Assembly: GCA_021816765.1 (NCBI GenBank)
Contig: JAKAXB010000001.1
Location: 35,692-99,691, forward strand
Direction of reading: 5' to 3'
DNA: 64,000 nt
Source of the DNA: Natronospirales bacterium
Lineage (GTDB): Bacteria; Pseudomonadota; Gammaproteobacteria; Natronospirales; REEB76
Positions 15,781-24,999 of this stretch are shown here, piece after piece (the first letter of the stretch is position 1; the number at the start of each line of letters is the position of its first letter). Under the pieces are notes generated by a model. That model saw nothing but the letters and a program-made list of their open reading frames with translations, had not been told where the DNA came from and searched no databases. The position numbers and the translations under genes are program-made.

Positions 15781-18700
15781 GGCATACGACCGACATGCAC
15801 TGAACCCCGCCGGCAGACTCGCCAAAGCGTTCCTGCATTCCAAGCTCACGCCGCTCATCATGCTGGCGGCGACACTCTTCGGCGTGATGGCCATCCTGTT
15901 CACGCCGCGCACCTACAATCCGGACATCGTGGTGCCGGTGATGAATATCTCCGTGAGCCGCCCCGGCAGCAACGCCGGGGAGATGCTCGACCAGGTGGTG
16001 CGGCCTCTCGAGGCACTGATGGCGGCCATCCCCGGCGTGGACCATACCTATGGTTACGCGCGTGACGATCTGGCCATGGTCACGGTGCGCTTCAAAGTGG
16101 GTGAGGACGAAGAGAAGAGTCTCGTCAAGGTTTACAGTCAGCTCGACAGTAATCTGAACCGCATGCCGCCCGGCACGCAACCGCCGCTGGTGCAGTCGGT
16201 GAGTCTCTACGACGTGCCGCTGGTCACGCTCACGCTGAGTTCGTCGCAGTACGGCGCGCTGCGTCTGCGCGAAATCGCCGCTCACGTGCTGGAACAACTG
16301 CGCAGCGTGCCGCAGGTGGGCAAGACCTGGATCGCCGGTGCACCGCCGGCGGCGGTGCGGGTGTGGCTGGAGCCGGGCAAGCTCGCCGCCTACCGCATTC
16401 CGCTGCAGCGCATCACCCAGGCCCTGGCCGCCAACAACGTGGCCGTGAATGCGGGCGATCTGGTGGCTGACAATCGCGAGACCCCGTTGCGGGTGAGCGC
16501 AGAGCTGCTGAATCCCGATGATGTGGGCAGCGTCATGCTGGGCGAGTGGCGGGGCCGGCCGGTGTTCCTGCGGGACGTGGCGCGCATCGAGAGCGCCCCC
16601 GCGAGCGATGCGGTGCATTCCCTGTTCGCCTTCGGTCCGGCGGCGGGCGTCGGCCGACCGGTGGGCCAGCCCGAACCGGCGGTGACCCTCGCCATCGCCC
16701 GCCAGAAGGGCAGCAACGGTGTGACCGTGGCGGACGCGGTGCTTACCCGTCTCAAGACCATTGAGCGGAACGCCCTGCCGCAAGGCGTGAGCGTGACGGT
16801 GACACGCAACTACGGCGCCGATGCCAACGATGCCGTCAACACCCTCATGGAGCACCTCGGCATTTCCATTCTCGCGGTGGTGGCGATCCTGCTGGTATTC
16901 CTCGGCTGGCGCGAGGCTTCGGTGGTGACGCTCTCGATTCCGCTGATCCTGTTCGTAGTGCTCGGCATCGGCTGGCTGGCAGGGCAGACCATCAACCGCA
17001 TCACCCTGTTCGCCTTGATCCTGTCGCTCGGTCTGCTGGTGGATGACAGCATCGTGGTGATCGAGAACATCCATCGCCACCTGCACCACCACCCGCAGCG
17101 CAATTTCGGTCGGCTGGTGGTGGCGGCCGCCAACGAGATCGGCAAGCCCACCATTATCGCCACGTTCACGGTGATTCTGGCGCTCATCCCCATGGCCTTC
17201 GTCACCGGCATGATGGGACCGTTCATGGGGCCCATCCCCTTCAACGCGCCCATCGCCATGCTCACCTCGCTCATCATCGCTTACACGGTGGTGCCCTACG
17301 TGGCTTACCGCTGGCTGAAGACCAGGGCGCGCGGCGTGATGGATGAGGCCATGAAACCGAGTCTGGAAGAACGCGGTGTCGCGCCCCGGGACTGGCTGCA
17401 CCGGCTGTACATTCGCCTGTTCCAGCCACTCATGCAATCCCGGCGCCGGCGCCGCATGTTCCTGCTGGCGGTGGCGGCGCTGCTGCTCTTGGTGATGCTC
17501 CAGCCCCTGTGGCAGTTCATCCGTCCCGGCGGCGTCAACGGTCCGCTGAGCACGCTCGGCGTCGAGCTCAAGATGCTGCCCGACGACAATGTGAATACAT
17601 TCCTGGTGGAGGTTGACACCCATGCCGGTACGGCGCTGGAGGAAACCGGCCGGGTGGCGGGGGCGGTGGGCCGGGTGCTGGCACGCGACCGCTACGTGAA
17701 GGATTACCAGACTTTTCTCGGCGCGGCGGCGCCGGAGGATTTCGCCGCCATGATGCGCGGCGATGCGCTGCGTCGCGGCGGCAATTTCGCCCAGATCCGC
17801 GTGAATTTGCTGAGCAAGCATGACCGGTCCGCGGGTTCGCACGCCATCGCCCAGCAGTTCTATGTGGCGCTCGCTCCGGTGCGCGCACGGTTTCCCGATG
17901 CGCGCATCAAGATTCTCGAGACGCCGCCCGGACCGCCGGTGCGTTCGCAGATGATGGCGGCGGTGTACGGACCCGATTACGCGGTGCAACGACGCATCGC
18001 CGGGTTCGTCCGCCGGGACGTCTATCCGCGTACCTATGGCATGATCAACGTTGACGATTCCGTCGGTCATGACGTGCGTGCGTACCGTGTGGTGGTGGAG
18101 CGGGACGCGGCGGCCCTTGCCGGCCTCTCGCCCGCTGCGGTGGCGGAGGACGTGCGTGCCTATTTCGCCGGCGTCACGGTGGGTAGCGTGCACGCGCTAG
18201 GCGCACGTGAGCCTCAGGACATTATCCTGCGTCTGCCGGCCGCCGCGCGCGACAACCGCGCGGCGCTCGCGAACCTGTATTTGCTGAACGCCCGGGGCCA
18301 GCCGGTGGTGCTCTCCAGCATCGCGCGCATCGAGCCGGTGATCCAGGACAATCCCATCTACACCCGCGACCAGCATCCGGTGGTGTATGTCACCGGCGAC
18401 ATGTTGCACTCGAGTCCGGTGTACGGCGTGGTGAGTGTGACGCAGGCGCTGGACGGGCTGAAGCACGTGGCCGGCGTCCCGCTCCGTGTCGGCAACCTGG
18501 GTTTCCACGACTCCCAGCCCCACGACCTCAGCCACTACCAGTTTTTCTGGCTCGGCGAGATGCGCCTCACGCTGGACGTGTTTCGGGATCTGGGCACCGC
18601 CTTCCTGGGCGCACTGCTGCTCATCTATCTGCTGCTGGTGGGTTACTACCGCTCGTTCTTCATGCCGCTGGTGGTAATGGGCGCCATCCCGCTTACCCTG

Positions 18701-19078
18701 ATCGGAGTATTTCCCGGCCACTGGCTCATGCACCAGCCGTTTACCGCCACCTCCATGATCGGCGTCATCGCGCTGGCCGGCATTGTGGTGCGCAATTCAC
18801 TCCTGCTCATTGACTTCATCGTCGAGCGCCGCCGCCACGGCTATACGCTGGAGGCGGCGGTGATGGAGGCCGGTGCGGTGCGTCTGCGGCCGATCCTGCT
18901 CACGGCACTCGCCATCATCCTCGGTTCCGCCATCATGCTGACCGATCCGGTGTTCGGCGGGCTGGCCATCTCGCTCATATTCGGCGCTTTCGCCTCCACC
19001 GTGCTGACACTGTTCGTGATTCCGCTGGCGTATTTCGGCTGGCAGCGGCGGATTGCCGCGCGCCATGCGGCGCACTGA
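15773..19078 (+). CDS. RND-family efflux permease
   Basis: The protein is 1101 residues, slightly longer than typical. It has the N-terminal amphipathic start and TM1 (LTPLIMLAATLFGVMAILF), a large periplasmic loop, TM2-6 (about residues 360-520) with the conserved LSLGLLVDDSIVVIENI in TM4, a second periplasmic loop, and TM8-12 at the C-terminus. It belongs to the AcrB/MMPL-like RND group, where the paired Asp in TM4 (VDDS) drives proton relay. The exported compound is unknown. The last gene of the tripartite set is followed closely by a DUF2892 gene. Confidence 0.92.
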   Translation: MAEAYDRHALNPAGRLAKAFLHSKLTPLIMLAATLFGVMAILFTPRTYNPDIVVPVMNISVSRPGSNAGEMLDQVVRPLEALMAAIPGVDHTYGYARDDLAMVTVRFKVGEDEEKSLVKVYSQLDSNLNRMPPGTQPPLVQSVSLYDVPLVTLTLSSSQYGALRLREIAAHVLEQLRSVPQVGKTWIAGAPPAAVRVWLEPGKLAAYRIPLQRITQALAANNVAVNAGDLVADNRETPLRVSAELLNPDDVGSVMLGEWRGRPVFLRDVARIESAPASDAVHSLFAFGPAAGVGRPVGQPEPAVTLAIARQKGSNGVTVADAVLTRLKTIERNALPQGVSVTVTRNYGADANDAVNTLMEHLGISILAVVAILLVFLGWREASVVTLSIPLILFVVLGIGWLAGQTINRITLFALILSLGLLVDDSIVVIENIHRHLHHHPQRNFGRLVVAAANEIGKPTIIATFTVILALIPMAFVTGMMGPFMGPIPFNAPIAMLTSLIIAYTVVPYVAYRWLKTRARGVMDEAMKPSLEERGVAPRDWLHRLYIRLFQPLMQSRRRRRMFLLAVAALLLLVMLQPLWQFIRPGGVNGPLSTLGVELKMLPDDNVNTFLVEVDTHAGTALEETGRVAGAVGRVLARDRYVKDYQTFLGAAAPEDFAAMMRGDALRRGGNFAQIRVNLLSKHDRSAGSHAIAQQFYVALAPVRARFPDARIKILETPPGPPVRSQMMAAVYGPDYAVQRRIAGFVRRDVYPRTYGMINVDDSVGHDVRAYRVVVERDAAALAGLSPAAVAEDVRAYFAGVTVGSVHALGAREPQDIILRLPAAARDNRAALANLYLLNARGQPVVLSSIARIEPVIQDNPIYTRDQHPVVYVTGDMLHSSPVYGVVSVTQALDGLKHVAGVPLRVGNLGFHDSQPHDLSHYQFFWLGEMRLTLDVFRDLGTAFLGALLLIYLLLVGYYRSFFMPLVVMGAIPLTLIGVFPGHWLMHQPFTATSMIGVIALAGIVVRNSLLLIDFIVERRRHGYTLEAAVMEAGAVRLRPILLTALAIILGSAIMLTDPVFGGLAISLIFGAFASTVLTLFVIPLAYFGWQRRIAARHAAH

Positions 19079-19115
19079 AAGCTTTCTTCCATCTGACAAA
19101 TCAAGGAGAACTCGC

Positions 19116-19334
19116 ATGACTACTGAACGTTTTGTTCGCATCTTCGCCGGTGCCGTGGTACTGGTTTCACTGGCTCTCGGCGTGCGCCACAGCCCGCTCT
19201 TTGTGAGCGGTTATTTCCTGTGGCTCACGGCTTTTGTGGGCGCCAATCTTTTGCAGAGCGGCTTCACCCGTTTCTGTCCGCTGGAGATCATGTTGAAGAA
19301 GGCCGGCATGAAATCCGGCAGCACGCTCAACTGA
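19116..19334 (+). CDS. DUF2892 (YgaP-like) small membrane protein
   Basis: The protein is 72 residues with two membrane helices (about residues 7-24 and 30-50) and the family ending RFCPLEIMLKKAGMK, where the conserved Cys lies in FCP. AAGGAGAA (19103-19110) supports the ATG at 19116. In other bacteria this domain is often fused to or next to rhodaneses (as in YgaP), which matches its place behind a pump controlled by a rhodanese-containing regulator. Confidence 0.85.
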   Translation: MTTERFVRIFAGAVVLVSLALGVRHSPLFVSGYFLWLTAFVGANLLQSGFTRFCPLEIMLKKAGMKSGSTLN

Positions 19335-19389
19335 CTGGATTCCCGCACGGACACGGGTTCCGCGATGGGTGTTGGCGGGAGTCCGGCTC

Positions 19390-20295
19390 TCAGGCCCGTT
19401 CTGCGGGCCGCTGCGGGCTTTGTCGCGGCAGCAGTGCGAGAAACGCCTGTACTGCGGGAGGCAAATGCCGGCGCCGCAACTGCACACGATGCAGCGGGCG
19501 GCTGATCCCGAGTCCCACCACGCGGAGAACGCGCAACTGCCCGCTGCGCAGTTCCGACTCGACGACGAGGCGCGAAACAAACGCTACGCCGCCGCCGGCA
19601 GCCGCTACCTGCTTGATGGCCTCGCTGCTGCCGAGACAAACAACGCTTTTGAATTCCAGCCGTTTTTGTCTGAGCATCCCCTCGACGAAACTGCGGGTAC
19701 CGGAGCCAGGCTCGCGTATCAGCAGGGTCTCGCGGCACAGGGTCTGTGGGTCCACCCGTGGCGTGCGCGTGAGCGGATGCGCAGCGCCTGCCACCGGGAT
19801 GATCTCGTCATGCATGAATACTTCGGCGTTGACTTCCGGCTCGTTGAGCGGTCCCTCGGTGAAACCGAGCACGAGGCGCCGTGCCACCAGGTCGCGCTCG
19901 ATGGTTTCGGTATTGGCGATTTCCACCGTGAGTTCCACCGCCGGGAAACGGCGCCGGAAGCCGGCGATGACCGGCGGCAGCAGATAGTTGCCGATGGTGC
20001 TGCTCGCACCGATCTTGAGCTCTCCGCCGCCGAGTTGTTCCATGTCGCGGATGGCGGTTTCTGCCTCGTGTTCCAGCGTAAAGATGCGTTGTGCATAGTC
20101 GTGCAGCAACTGGCCGGTCTCCGTAAGGCGCACGCCACGCGGCAGACGGTCAAAGAGCACGCTGCCGAGCCGGGCCTCCAGCTCACGCAACTGCCGGGTG
20201 GCCGCAGGCTGGCTGATATGCAGGCGCACCGCGCCGGCGCTCACGCCGCCGCTTTCCGCCACCGCATGGAAGATCGCCAAATGCCATAGATTCAT
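19390..20295 (-). CDS. LysR-family transcriptional regulator
   Basis: The protein is about 301 residues. The N-terminal winged helix (residues 1-60: MNLWHLAIFHAVAESGGVSA, RLHISQPAATRQLRELE) is followed by a periplasmic-binding-like effector domain (about 90-295). It is divergent from the DsrE-SBP-DoxDA genes and may control them; this is inferred from position. The start at 20295 fits the family; an ATG six codons upstream (20313) is also open. No clear ribosome binding site precedes either one. A CysB/CbbR-like effector is possible but not shown. Confidence 0.88.
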   Translation of the reverse strand: MNLWHLAIFHAVAESGGVSAGAVRLHISQPAATRQLRELEARLGSVLFDRLPRGVRLTETGQLLHDYAQRIFTLEHEAETAIRDMEQLGGGELKIGASSTIGNYLLPPVIAGFRRRFPAVELTVEIANTETIERDLVARRLVLGFTEGPLNEPEVNAEVFMHDEIIPVAGAAHPLTRTPRVDPQTLCRETLLIREPGSGTRSFVEGMLRQKRLEFKSVVCLGSSEAIKQVAAAGGGVAFVSRLVVESELRSGQLRVLRVVGLGISRPLHRVQLRRRHLPPAVQAFLALLPRQSPQRPAERA

Positions 20296-20447
20296 ATCTA
20301 AAATATATACCATAAATAGATATTATGTATTTTTATTATGGCAAACACGGGCGTAGGCTTAGCGCCCTGCCGGTTCCGCAGCTGCGGTCCGGCCGCGGTT
20401 TTGCCGCCCCCCGTTCCACCGGGCGGCCAGTTTCGGGAGTGTGAGAC

Positions 20448-21005
20448 ATGAGAATTTCCACCACGTTCAAGACCGCCGCGCTGGGGGCGCTGGTGCTGCT
20501 CTGCGGCACCGTTGCGGCTCAGGCGGCGGGTTTCTGGCAATATCCCGCCATCAAAGGTTATGGCCCGGTGCACGTGTGGCCCGGGGCCATCGACAGGCCC
20601 AACCCTGCGGATACCTACAAGGCGCTGTTTGATTTGACTCAGAAGGGCAAGAGCTTCGACAAGCTCAATATGGGGCTCGATCACATAGCGCGTGCGGTCA
20701 ATACCTTTGCCGCCGCAGGGGTGCCGCTCGATCATCTCAAGTTCGTGATCATTATTCACGGGCCGGCCACTCCCATCGCGCTCAACGAGAAGGCTTTCGA
20801 GGCCAGGTTCCACCACAAAAATCCGAATCTTGCAGTGATCGTTGCGCTGCGCAAGGCAGGCGTCGAGGTTCTGGTCTGCGGCAACGCTCTCGGTGACATG
20901 CATTTCAACCCCTCCGAGGTCAATCCTGAAATCAAGGTGGCGCTCTCGGCGCTCTCCACCCTCGTGATTCAGCAGAACGAGGGCTACGCGCTGATGCGCA
21001 TGTAA
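20448..21005 (+). CDS. DsrE-family protein with signal peptide
   Basis: The protein is 185 residues with a clear signal peptide (residues 1-25, ending AAQA), so it is exported. The DsrE/DsrF-like fold covers about residues 65-180 (HIARAVNTFAAAGVPLDHLK, VIIIHG, VALRKAGVEVLVCGNALGD). The single Cys in VLVCGN matches the position of the sulfur-carrying Cys of many family members. Cytoplasmic DsrE proteins relay persulfide sulfur; periplasmic forms like this one are less understood. It is the first gene of the apparent sulfur-oxidation cluster. Confidence 0.87.
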   Translation: MRISTTFKTAALGALVLLCGTVAAQAAGFWQYPAIKGYGPVHVWPGAIDRPNPADTYKALFDLTQKGKSFDKLNMGLDHIARAVNTFAAAGVPLDHLKFVIIIHGPATPIALNEKAFEARFHHKNPNLAVIVALRKAGVEVLVCGNALGDMHFNPSEVNPEIKVALSALSTLVIQQNEGYALMRM

Positions 21006-21099
21006 GGCTTGGGACACGATTCCCGTCGCGGCGCAGGCCGCGGCGGGAGTCTTTACTGACAATAATGATGCAGAGCAATTTCCACTGAGGATGAGCGAC

Positions 21100-22107
21100 A
21101 TGAATACAGGCAAGCTGCAGCGGCTGACGCTGTCACTCTTGGGGACCGTGGTTTTGGGCGCCGCTCTCGGTGCGGCCCATGCAGCGGACACCGGCTGGCA
21201 CGGCCGGGTCGAGCCACCGCATTATCGCGGTGAGATCTTTCCGCCCTGGCAAAAGGGCGCGAACAATCCGGCTACCGACAAGGGTCTCGAGCTTACCGTG
21301 CCTGAGATCAACGACCTGCCGGATTTCCACGGTAGCCCACAGGATGCCCGGCTCGTGATCTTTGTGGCCGGCAATTACTATTTCGCCATGGCTCCGCTGG
21401 TGCACGCCTTCGAGGCCGAACATCCGCAGTTGCGCGGCCGGATTTACTACGAAACCCTGCCTCCGGGTATTCTGGTGGAGCAGATGAAGCACGGCGGCAC
21501 CCTCACCGTCGGCAACATGACTTGGACGGTGAAGCCGGACGTGTACGCCGCCGGCAAGCTGAAAGTGACCGCGCTCATCCAGCACGGCATGTTGAGCGGC
21601 TCGCAGGTGAACTACGCCACCAATGACCTCGCCATCATGATCCCCAAGGGTAATCCGGCGCACATCACCGGTCTCAGGGATCTCGGACGACCGGATGTGC
21701 GTGTGGTGATGCCGAATCCCGCTTGGGAAGGTGTGGCGCGCCAGATCAAGATGTCGCTGGTGAAAGCCGGCGGGGCGGCGCTGGAAAAAGAAGTCTATGA
21801 GACCAAGGTGGCCGACGGCCGCACGATCCTCACCCACATCCATCACCGGCAGACGCCACTGTTCCTGATGCAGGGTCTGGCCGCAGCCGGGGTCACCTGG
21901 AAGTCGGAAGCGATTTTCCAGGAGCAGGTGGGCCATCCGATCAGCTACGTGCCGATTCCGGTCAATGAGAACACCACCGCGGTGTATTCCGCCGCCGTGG
22001 TCAAGGGGGCCGCGCATCCGCAGGCGGCACATCTGTGGCTTGAGTTCCTGAAATCGCCCGTGGCACTGAAGATTTTCGAGCACTACGGTTTCAAGGCCTA
22101 TAAATAA
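21100..22107 (+). CDS. Periplasmic solute-binding protein, ModA-like fold
   Basis: The protein is about 335 residues with a signal peptide (residues 1-30, ending AAHA) and a type II binding-protein fold in two lobes (starting LVIFVAGNYYFAMAPLVHAF, hinge around VMPNPAWEGVARQI). It resembles molybdate or sulfate-type extracellular binding proteins, but no ABC permease or ATPase is nearby, so it may bind an oxyanion of sulfur for the neighbouring enzymes. The ATG at 21100 is favoured over 21091 because GAGG (21087-21090) is at proper distance only for the former. A terminator-like hairpin follows its stop. Confidence 0.72.
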   Translation: MNTGKLQRLTLSLLGTVVLGAALGAAHAADTGWHGRVEPPHYRGEIFPPWQKGANNPATDKGLELTVPEINDLPDFHGSPQDARLVIFVAGNYYFAMAPLVHAFEAEHPQLRGRIYYETLPPGILVEQMKHGGTLTVGNMTWTVKPDVYAAGKLKVTALIQHGMLSGSQVNYATNDLAIMIPKGNPAHITGLRDLGRPDVRVVMPNPAWEGVARQIKMSLVKAGGAALEKEVYETKVADGRTILTHIHHRQTPLFLMQGLAAAGVTWKSEAIFQEQVGHPISYVPIPVNENTTAVYSAAVVKGAAHPQAAHLWLEFLKSPVALKIFEHYGFKAYK

Positions 22108-22113
22108 ACCGCG

Positions 22114-22143
22114 AGCCGGCCTGGAACAGGCCGGCTTGTTTTT
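22114..22143 (+). terminator. Intercistronic terminator/attenuator before doxDA
   Basis: AGCCGGCCT (22114-22122) pairs with AGGCCGGCT (22128-22136), then TGTTTTT. It lies between the solute-binding gene and doxDA, so it would reduce read-through into the latter. Confidence 0.8.
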
Positions 22144-22157
22144 GGGAGGGGAACGCT

Positions 22158-23231
22158 ATGGCAACTGTGGCGAATGACATACTCAAGCCCGGCGCCGAGC
22201 GCGATGCGGCCTGGCGGCTCGTGGGCTTCGTGCTGCTGGCGGTGCGCTTTGTGCAGGGATGGATCTTCTGGGGCGGTGGCAGCCGGCGGTTCATCTATGC
22301 CCCGCAGAAACTCGACCCGCATGCGGCGAGCTGGATGGCCAACAAGTTCCAGACCGCCATGCCGGGCGCGATTCTCGGCATGGACAAGCTGGTGGATTTC
22401 ATGCTGCACCATTCCACGCTGCTCTATACCGGCGTGATTGTCTTCAGCGCCGTGGAACTCATCGCCGGTTTGTTCCTCATCTTCGGCTTCCTCACGCGCA
22501 TTTCGGCGCTGGCAACCATCGGGCTCAGCTTCGTGCTCATGCTGCTGTTCGGCTGGCAGGGGGCCACCTGCATTGACGAGTGGACCATGGCCTCGGCCAA
22601 TTTCGCCATGGGCGTGGTGCTGCTGGTCGCCGGTGCGGGGGCCGTATCGGTGGATGCCTGGCTCATGCGCCGCCGGCCGGCGCTTGCCGGGCGCGGCTGG
22701 TTCCGCTGGCTTGGAAGCGGCACCTGGAGTCCGGCACAGGCACGTCGCTGGAGCATTGCCGGCGCTATCGTGACGGTGCTCTTCGTGGTGCTTACCTATA
22801 ACTACTATCGCGGCTCGGTGCTGACGCCGTTCCACGGTGGCCCGGTGAGTCCGGCCAAGCACCACATCAGTCTGTCGCAGGGCAGCCTGCAGACCGATGG
22901 CGCAGTGCGTTTTACCGCCTACCTGGATGCGGGCACGCCGGCCGAGCCCGCCAACGTCGTCGCAGCCGACCTGATCGGGTCTGATGGCAAGGCGGCGGAG
23001 GAGTGGAGCGGGGCGAGCCTCGCGGCGCTGCCCAAGAGTGCGTTTGCCAATGATTACGCCTACAACAAATTCGGCCCCGGCTATGCCGGTATCACCGCCA
23101 AGATCGGAGCGCGCGCCACAGTCAGCTTGCCGCCGGCCAAGCCCGGCCTCGCGCTTGCGGCCGGCGAGTACACGCTGGTGCTGCACAGCGTGAACGGGCA
23201 CCGCTTTACCCTGGCCTTGACGCCGAAGTAG
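22158..23231 (+). CDS. Thiosulfate:quinone oxidoreductase, DoxD-DoxA fusion
   Basis: The protein is 357 residues. The N-terminal half is a DoxD-like four-helix membrane domain (about residues 20-170: LVGFVLLAVRFVQGWIFWGG, AVELIAGLFLIFGFLTRISA). A further helix follows (WSIAGAIVTVLFVVLTYNYY), then a DoxA-like soluble beta-rich domain (about 220-357). In Acidianus these are two subunits of the enzyme that oxidises thiosulfate to tetrathionate with electrons to quinone. GGGAGGGG precedes the ATG. Being beside a quinol oxidase (CydAB) gives a plausible short electron path from thiosulfate to oxygen. Confidence 0.87.
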   Translation: MATVANDILKPGAERDAAWRLVGFVLLAVRFVQGWIFWGGGSRRFIYAPQKLDPHAASWMANKFQTAMPGAILGMDKLVDFMLHHSTLLYTGVIVFSAVELIAGLFLIFGFLTRISALATIGLSFVLMLLFGWQGATCIDEWTMASANFAMGVVLLVAGAGAVSVDAWLMRRRPALAGRGWFRWLGSGTWSPAQARRWSIAGAIVTVLFVVLTYNYYRGSVLTPFHGGPVSPAKHHISLSQGSLQTDGAVRFTAYLDAGTPAEPANVVAADLIGSDGKAAEEWSGASLAALPKSAFANDYAYNKFGPGYAGITAKIGARATVSLPPAKPGLALAAGEYTLVLHSVNGHRFTLALTPK

Positions 23232-23374
23232 CAGCCGCTGCGCGCATGCAGGACAGGAGCCACGTCAGGTAATTGCAGAACTTGTTTGACGCGGCTCCTT
23301 GTCCGGCCGAAGTGAGGCCACAGGTTCGCGGGATCACTGGCCGCCGGCTCCCGGGTTGGCTGCGAGCAGGATCA

Positions 23375-23400
23375 ATCCTCCCGCCAGGAGGATCAATTTT
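23375..23400 (+). terminator. Weak hairpin after doxDA
   Basis: ATCCTCC (23375-23381) pairs with GGAGGAT (23387-23393), followed by CAATTTT. The 354-bp stretch from 23232 to 23585 otherwise holds no recognisable gene, only the leader of cydA with GGAGGAG near 23570. Confidence 0.45.
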
Positions 23401-23585
23401 CCGGATAACAATGACGGGTGCAGCGCACCGGCCGCTCGCCGTTGATGTTGTGCTTTAACATACCGACACGCGGTAATATTGGTGCCCGCCTGCCGTGCAG
23501 ACGCCGTCATTGTTCGGCGCCGGCTCGCGGGAGGCGGTGGCTGCCAAGCTATCCGCATGGATTCACCGGGAGGAGATGACTGAGC

Positions 23586-24998
23586 ATGGCCGACACGCTC
23601 CTGCTGGCACGTTCCCAGTTTGCCCTCACGGCACTGTTCCATATCCTCTGGCCGGTGCTGACCATCGGGCTGTCGCTGTTTCTGGTGGTGAACGAGACGC
23701 TGTGGATTCGCAGCCGCGATCCCGATTACTATCGGCACGCACGCTTCTGGAGCAAGCTCTTCATCCTCAATTTTGGCGTGGGCGTGGCTTCCGGCGTACC
23801 CCTGGAGTTCGAGTTCGGCACCAACTGGGCGCCGTTCTCCGCCGCCATGGGAGATTTCTTCGGTAACATCCTCGGTTTCGAAGGCGCCATGGCGTTCATG
23901 CTGGAGGCGGGCTTCCTCGGCATCATGCTGTTCGGTTGGCGACGCGTGGCGCCGAAAATTCACCTGTTCGCCACCTGTATGGTGGCGCTCGGTGCCTCCC
24001 TGTCGGCATTCTGGATCATGGTCGCCAACAGCTGGATGCAGACGCCGGCGGGCGGTGTCATGCAGCACGGCCGTTTCGTGGTGACGAGTTACACGCAGGC
24101 CATGTTCAATCCGGCGGCGCTCTGGGGAGTGGGCCACATGTGGTTCGCCTGCCTGGAAACCAGCCTCTTGGTGATCGGTGCGCTCTCGGCTTGGTACATC
24201 CATAAGAACCGCCACCCGGAATTTTTTCTCAAATCCCTGAAGATCGCCATTGCCGCAGCAGTGCTGGTGGCGCCGCTGCAGATATTCCTGGGCGACGGCA
24301 GCGGCCGCGTGGTGTTCGAGCAGCAGCCGGCCAAGGGCGCGGCCGTCGAGGGCCACTGGCGCACCAACCCACCAGGCACCGGGGCTCCCTGGGCGGTAGT
24401 GGCTTGGCCGGACAAAGCCCGGCAACGCAACGACTGGGCGATCACCATCCCGGGCGTGCTCAGTCTGCTCGCCACCCACCGTCTTACCGGCCAGGTGACG
24501 GGGCTCAAGGCGTTCCCGCCCGCAGACCAGCCACCAGCGCTGCCGCTGCTGTTCTACGCTTTCCGCCTGATGGTGGCCATCGGTTTCTACGTGCTCGCGC
24601 TCATGCTGTGGAGTGTGTGGCTGTGGTATCGCGGCGAACTCACCGCAGAACGGGTCGGCCGCCACCGGCGCTGGCTCCTCGCCTGGATCGGCGCGCTGCC
24701 GCTCGGGTATCTTGCGGTGGAATCGGGCTGGATCGTGCGCGAAGTGGGCCGCCAGCCGTGGATCGTGAACGGGCTGATGCGCACCGCCGCGGGTGTATCG
24801 GCGCTGCCGCCCGGCACGGTACTCGCCTCGCTCATCGGCTACGCGCTGCTGTACACGTTACTGCTGACTGCTTTTCTGGTGTTTGCCCGGCGCACCTTGC
24901 GCAAGGGACCGGATGTCACCGCCGAGCCGCCGCCTTTGAAACCCGCGGCCCCGCTGCAGGTGAATGCCCCCGTGCCCCACGCCCTCGAGGACGACTGA
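23586..24998 (+). CDS. cydA: Cytochrome bd-type quinol oxidase subunit I (cyanide-insensitive type)
   Basis: The protein is 470 residues with about nine membrane helices. It opens with the conserved ARSQFALTALFHILWPVLTI (proximal His ligand). It contains the GRQPW motif of the quinol site (GRQPWIVNGLMRT, about residues 394-406) and a short Q-loop region, which is characteristic of CioA-type rather than the long-loop E. coli type. It oxidises quinol and reduces oxygen to water without pumping protons. A strong GGAGGAG ribosome binding site precedes the ATG. The stop is one base before the cydB start. A weakly conserved C-terminal tail (residues 440-470) is Pro/Ala-rich. Confidence 0.92.
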   Translation: MADTLLLARSQFALTALFHILWPVLTIGLSLFLVVNETLWIRSRDPDYYRHARFWSKLFILNFGVGVASGVPLEFEFGTNWAPFSAAMGDFFGNILGFEGAMAFMLEAGFLGIMLFGWRRVAPKIHLFATCMVALGASLSAFWIMVANSWMQTPAGGVMQHGRFVVTSYTQAMFNPAALWGVGHMWFACLETSLLVIGALSAWYIHKNRHPEFFLKSLKIAIAAAVLVAPLQIFLGDGSGRVVFEQQPAKGAAVEGHWRTNPPGTGAPWAVVAWPDKARQRNDWAITIPGVLSLLATHRLTGQVTGLKAFPPADQPPALPLLFYAFRLMVAIGFYVLALMLWSVWLWYRGELTAERVGRHRRWLLAWIGALPLGYLAVESGWIVREVGRQPWIVNGLMRTAAGVSALPPGTVLASLIGYALLYTLLLTAFLVFARRTLRKGPDVTAEPPPLKPAAPLQVNAPVPHALEDD

Positions 24999-24999
24999 C

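Noticed and set aside
15674..18193. 839-codon open frame antisense to the RND permease
   Set aside because: High-GC shadow frame; the product is His/Arg-rich with no domain, and the permease on the other strand is unmistakable.
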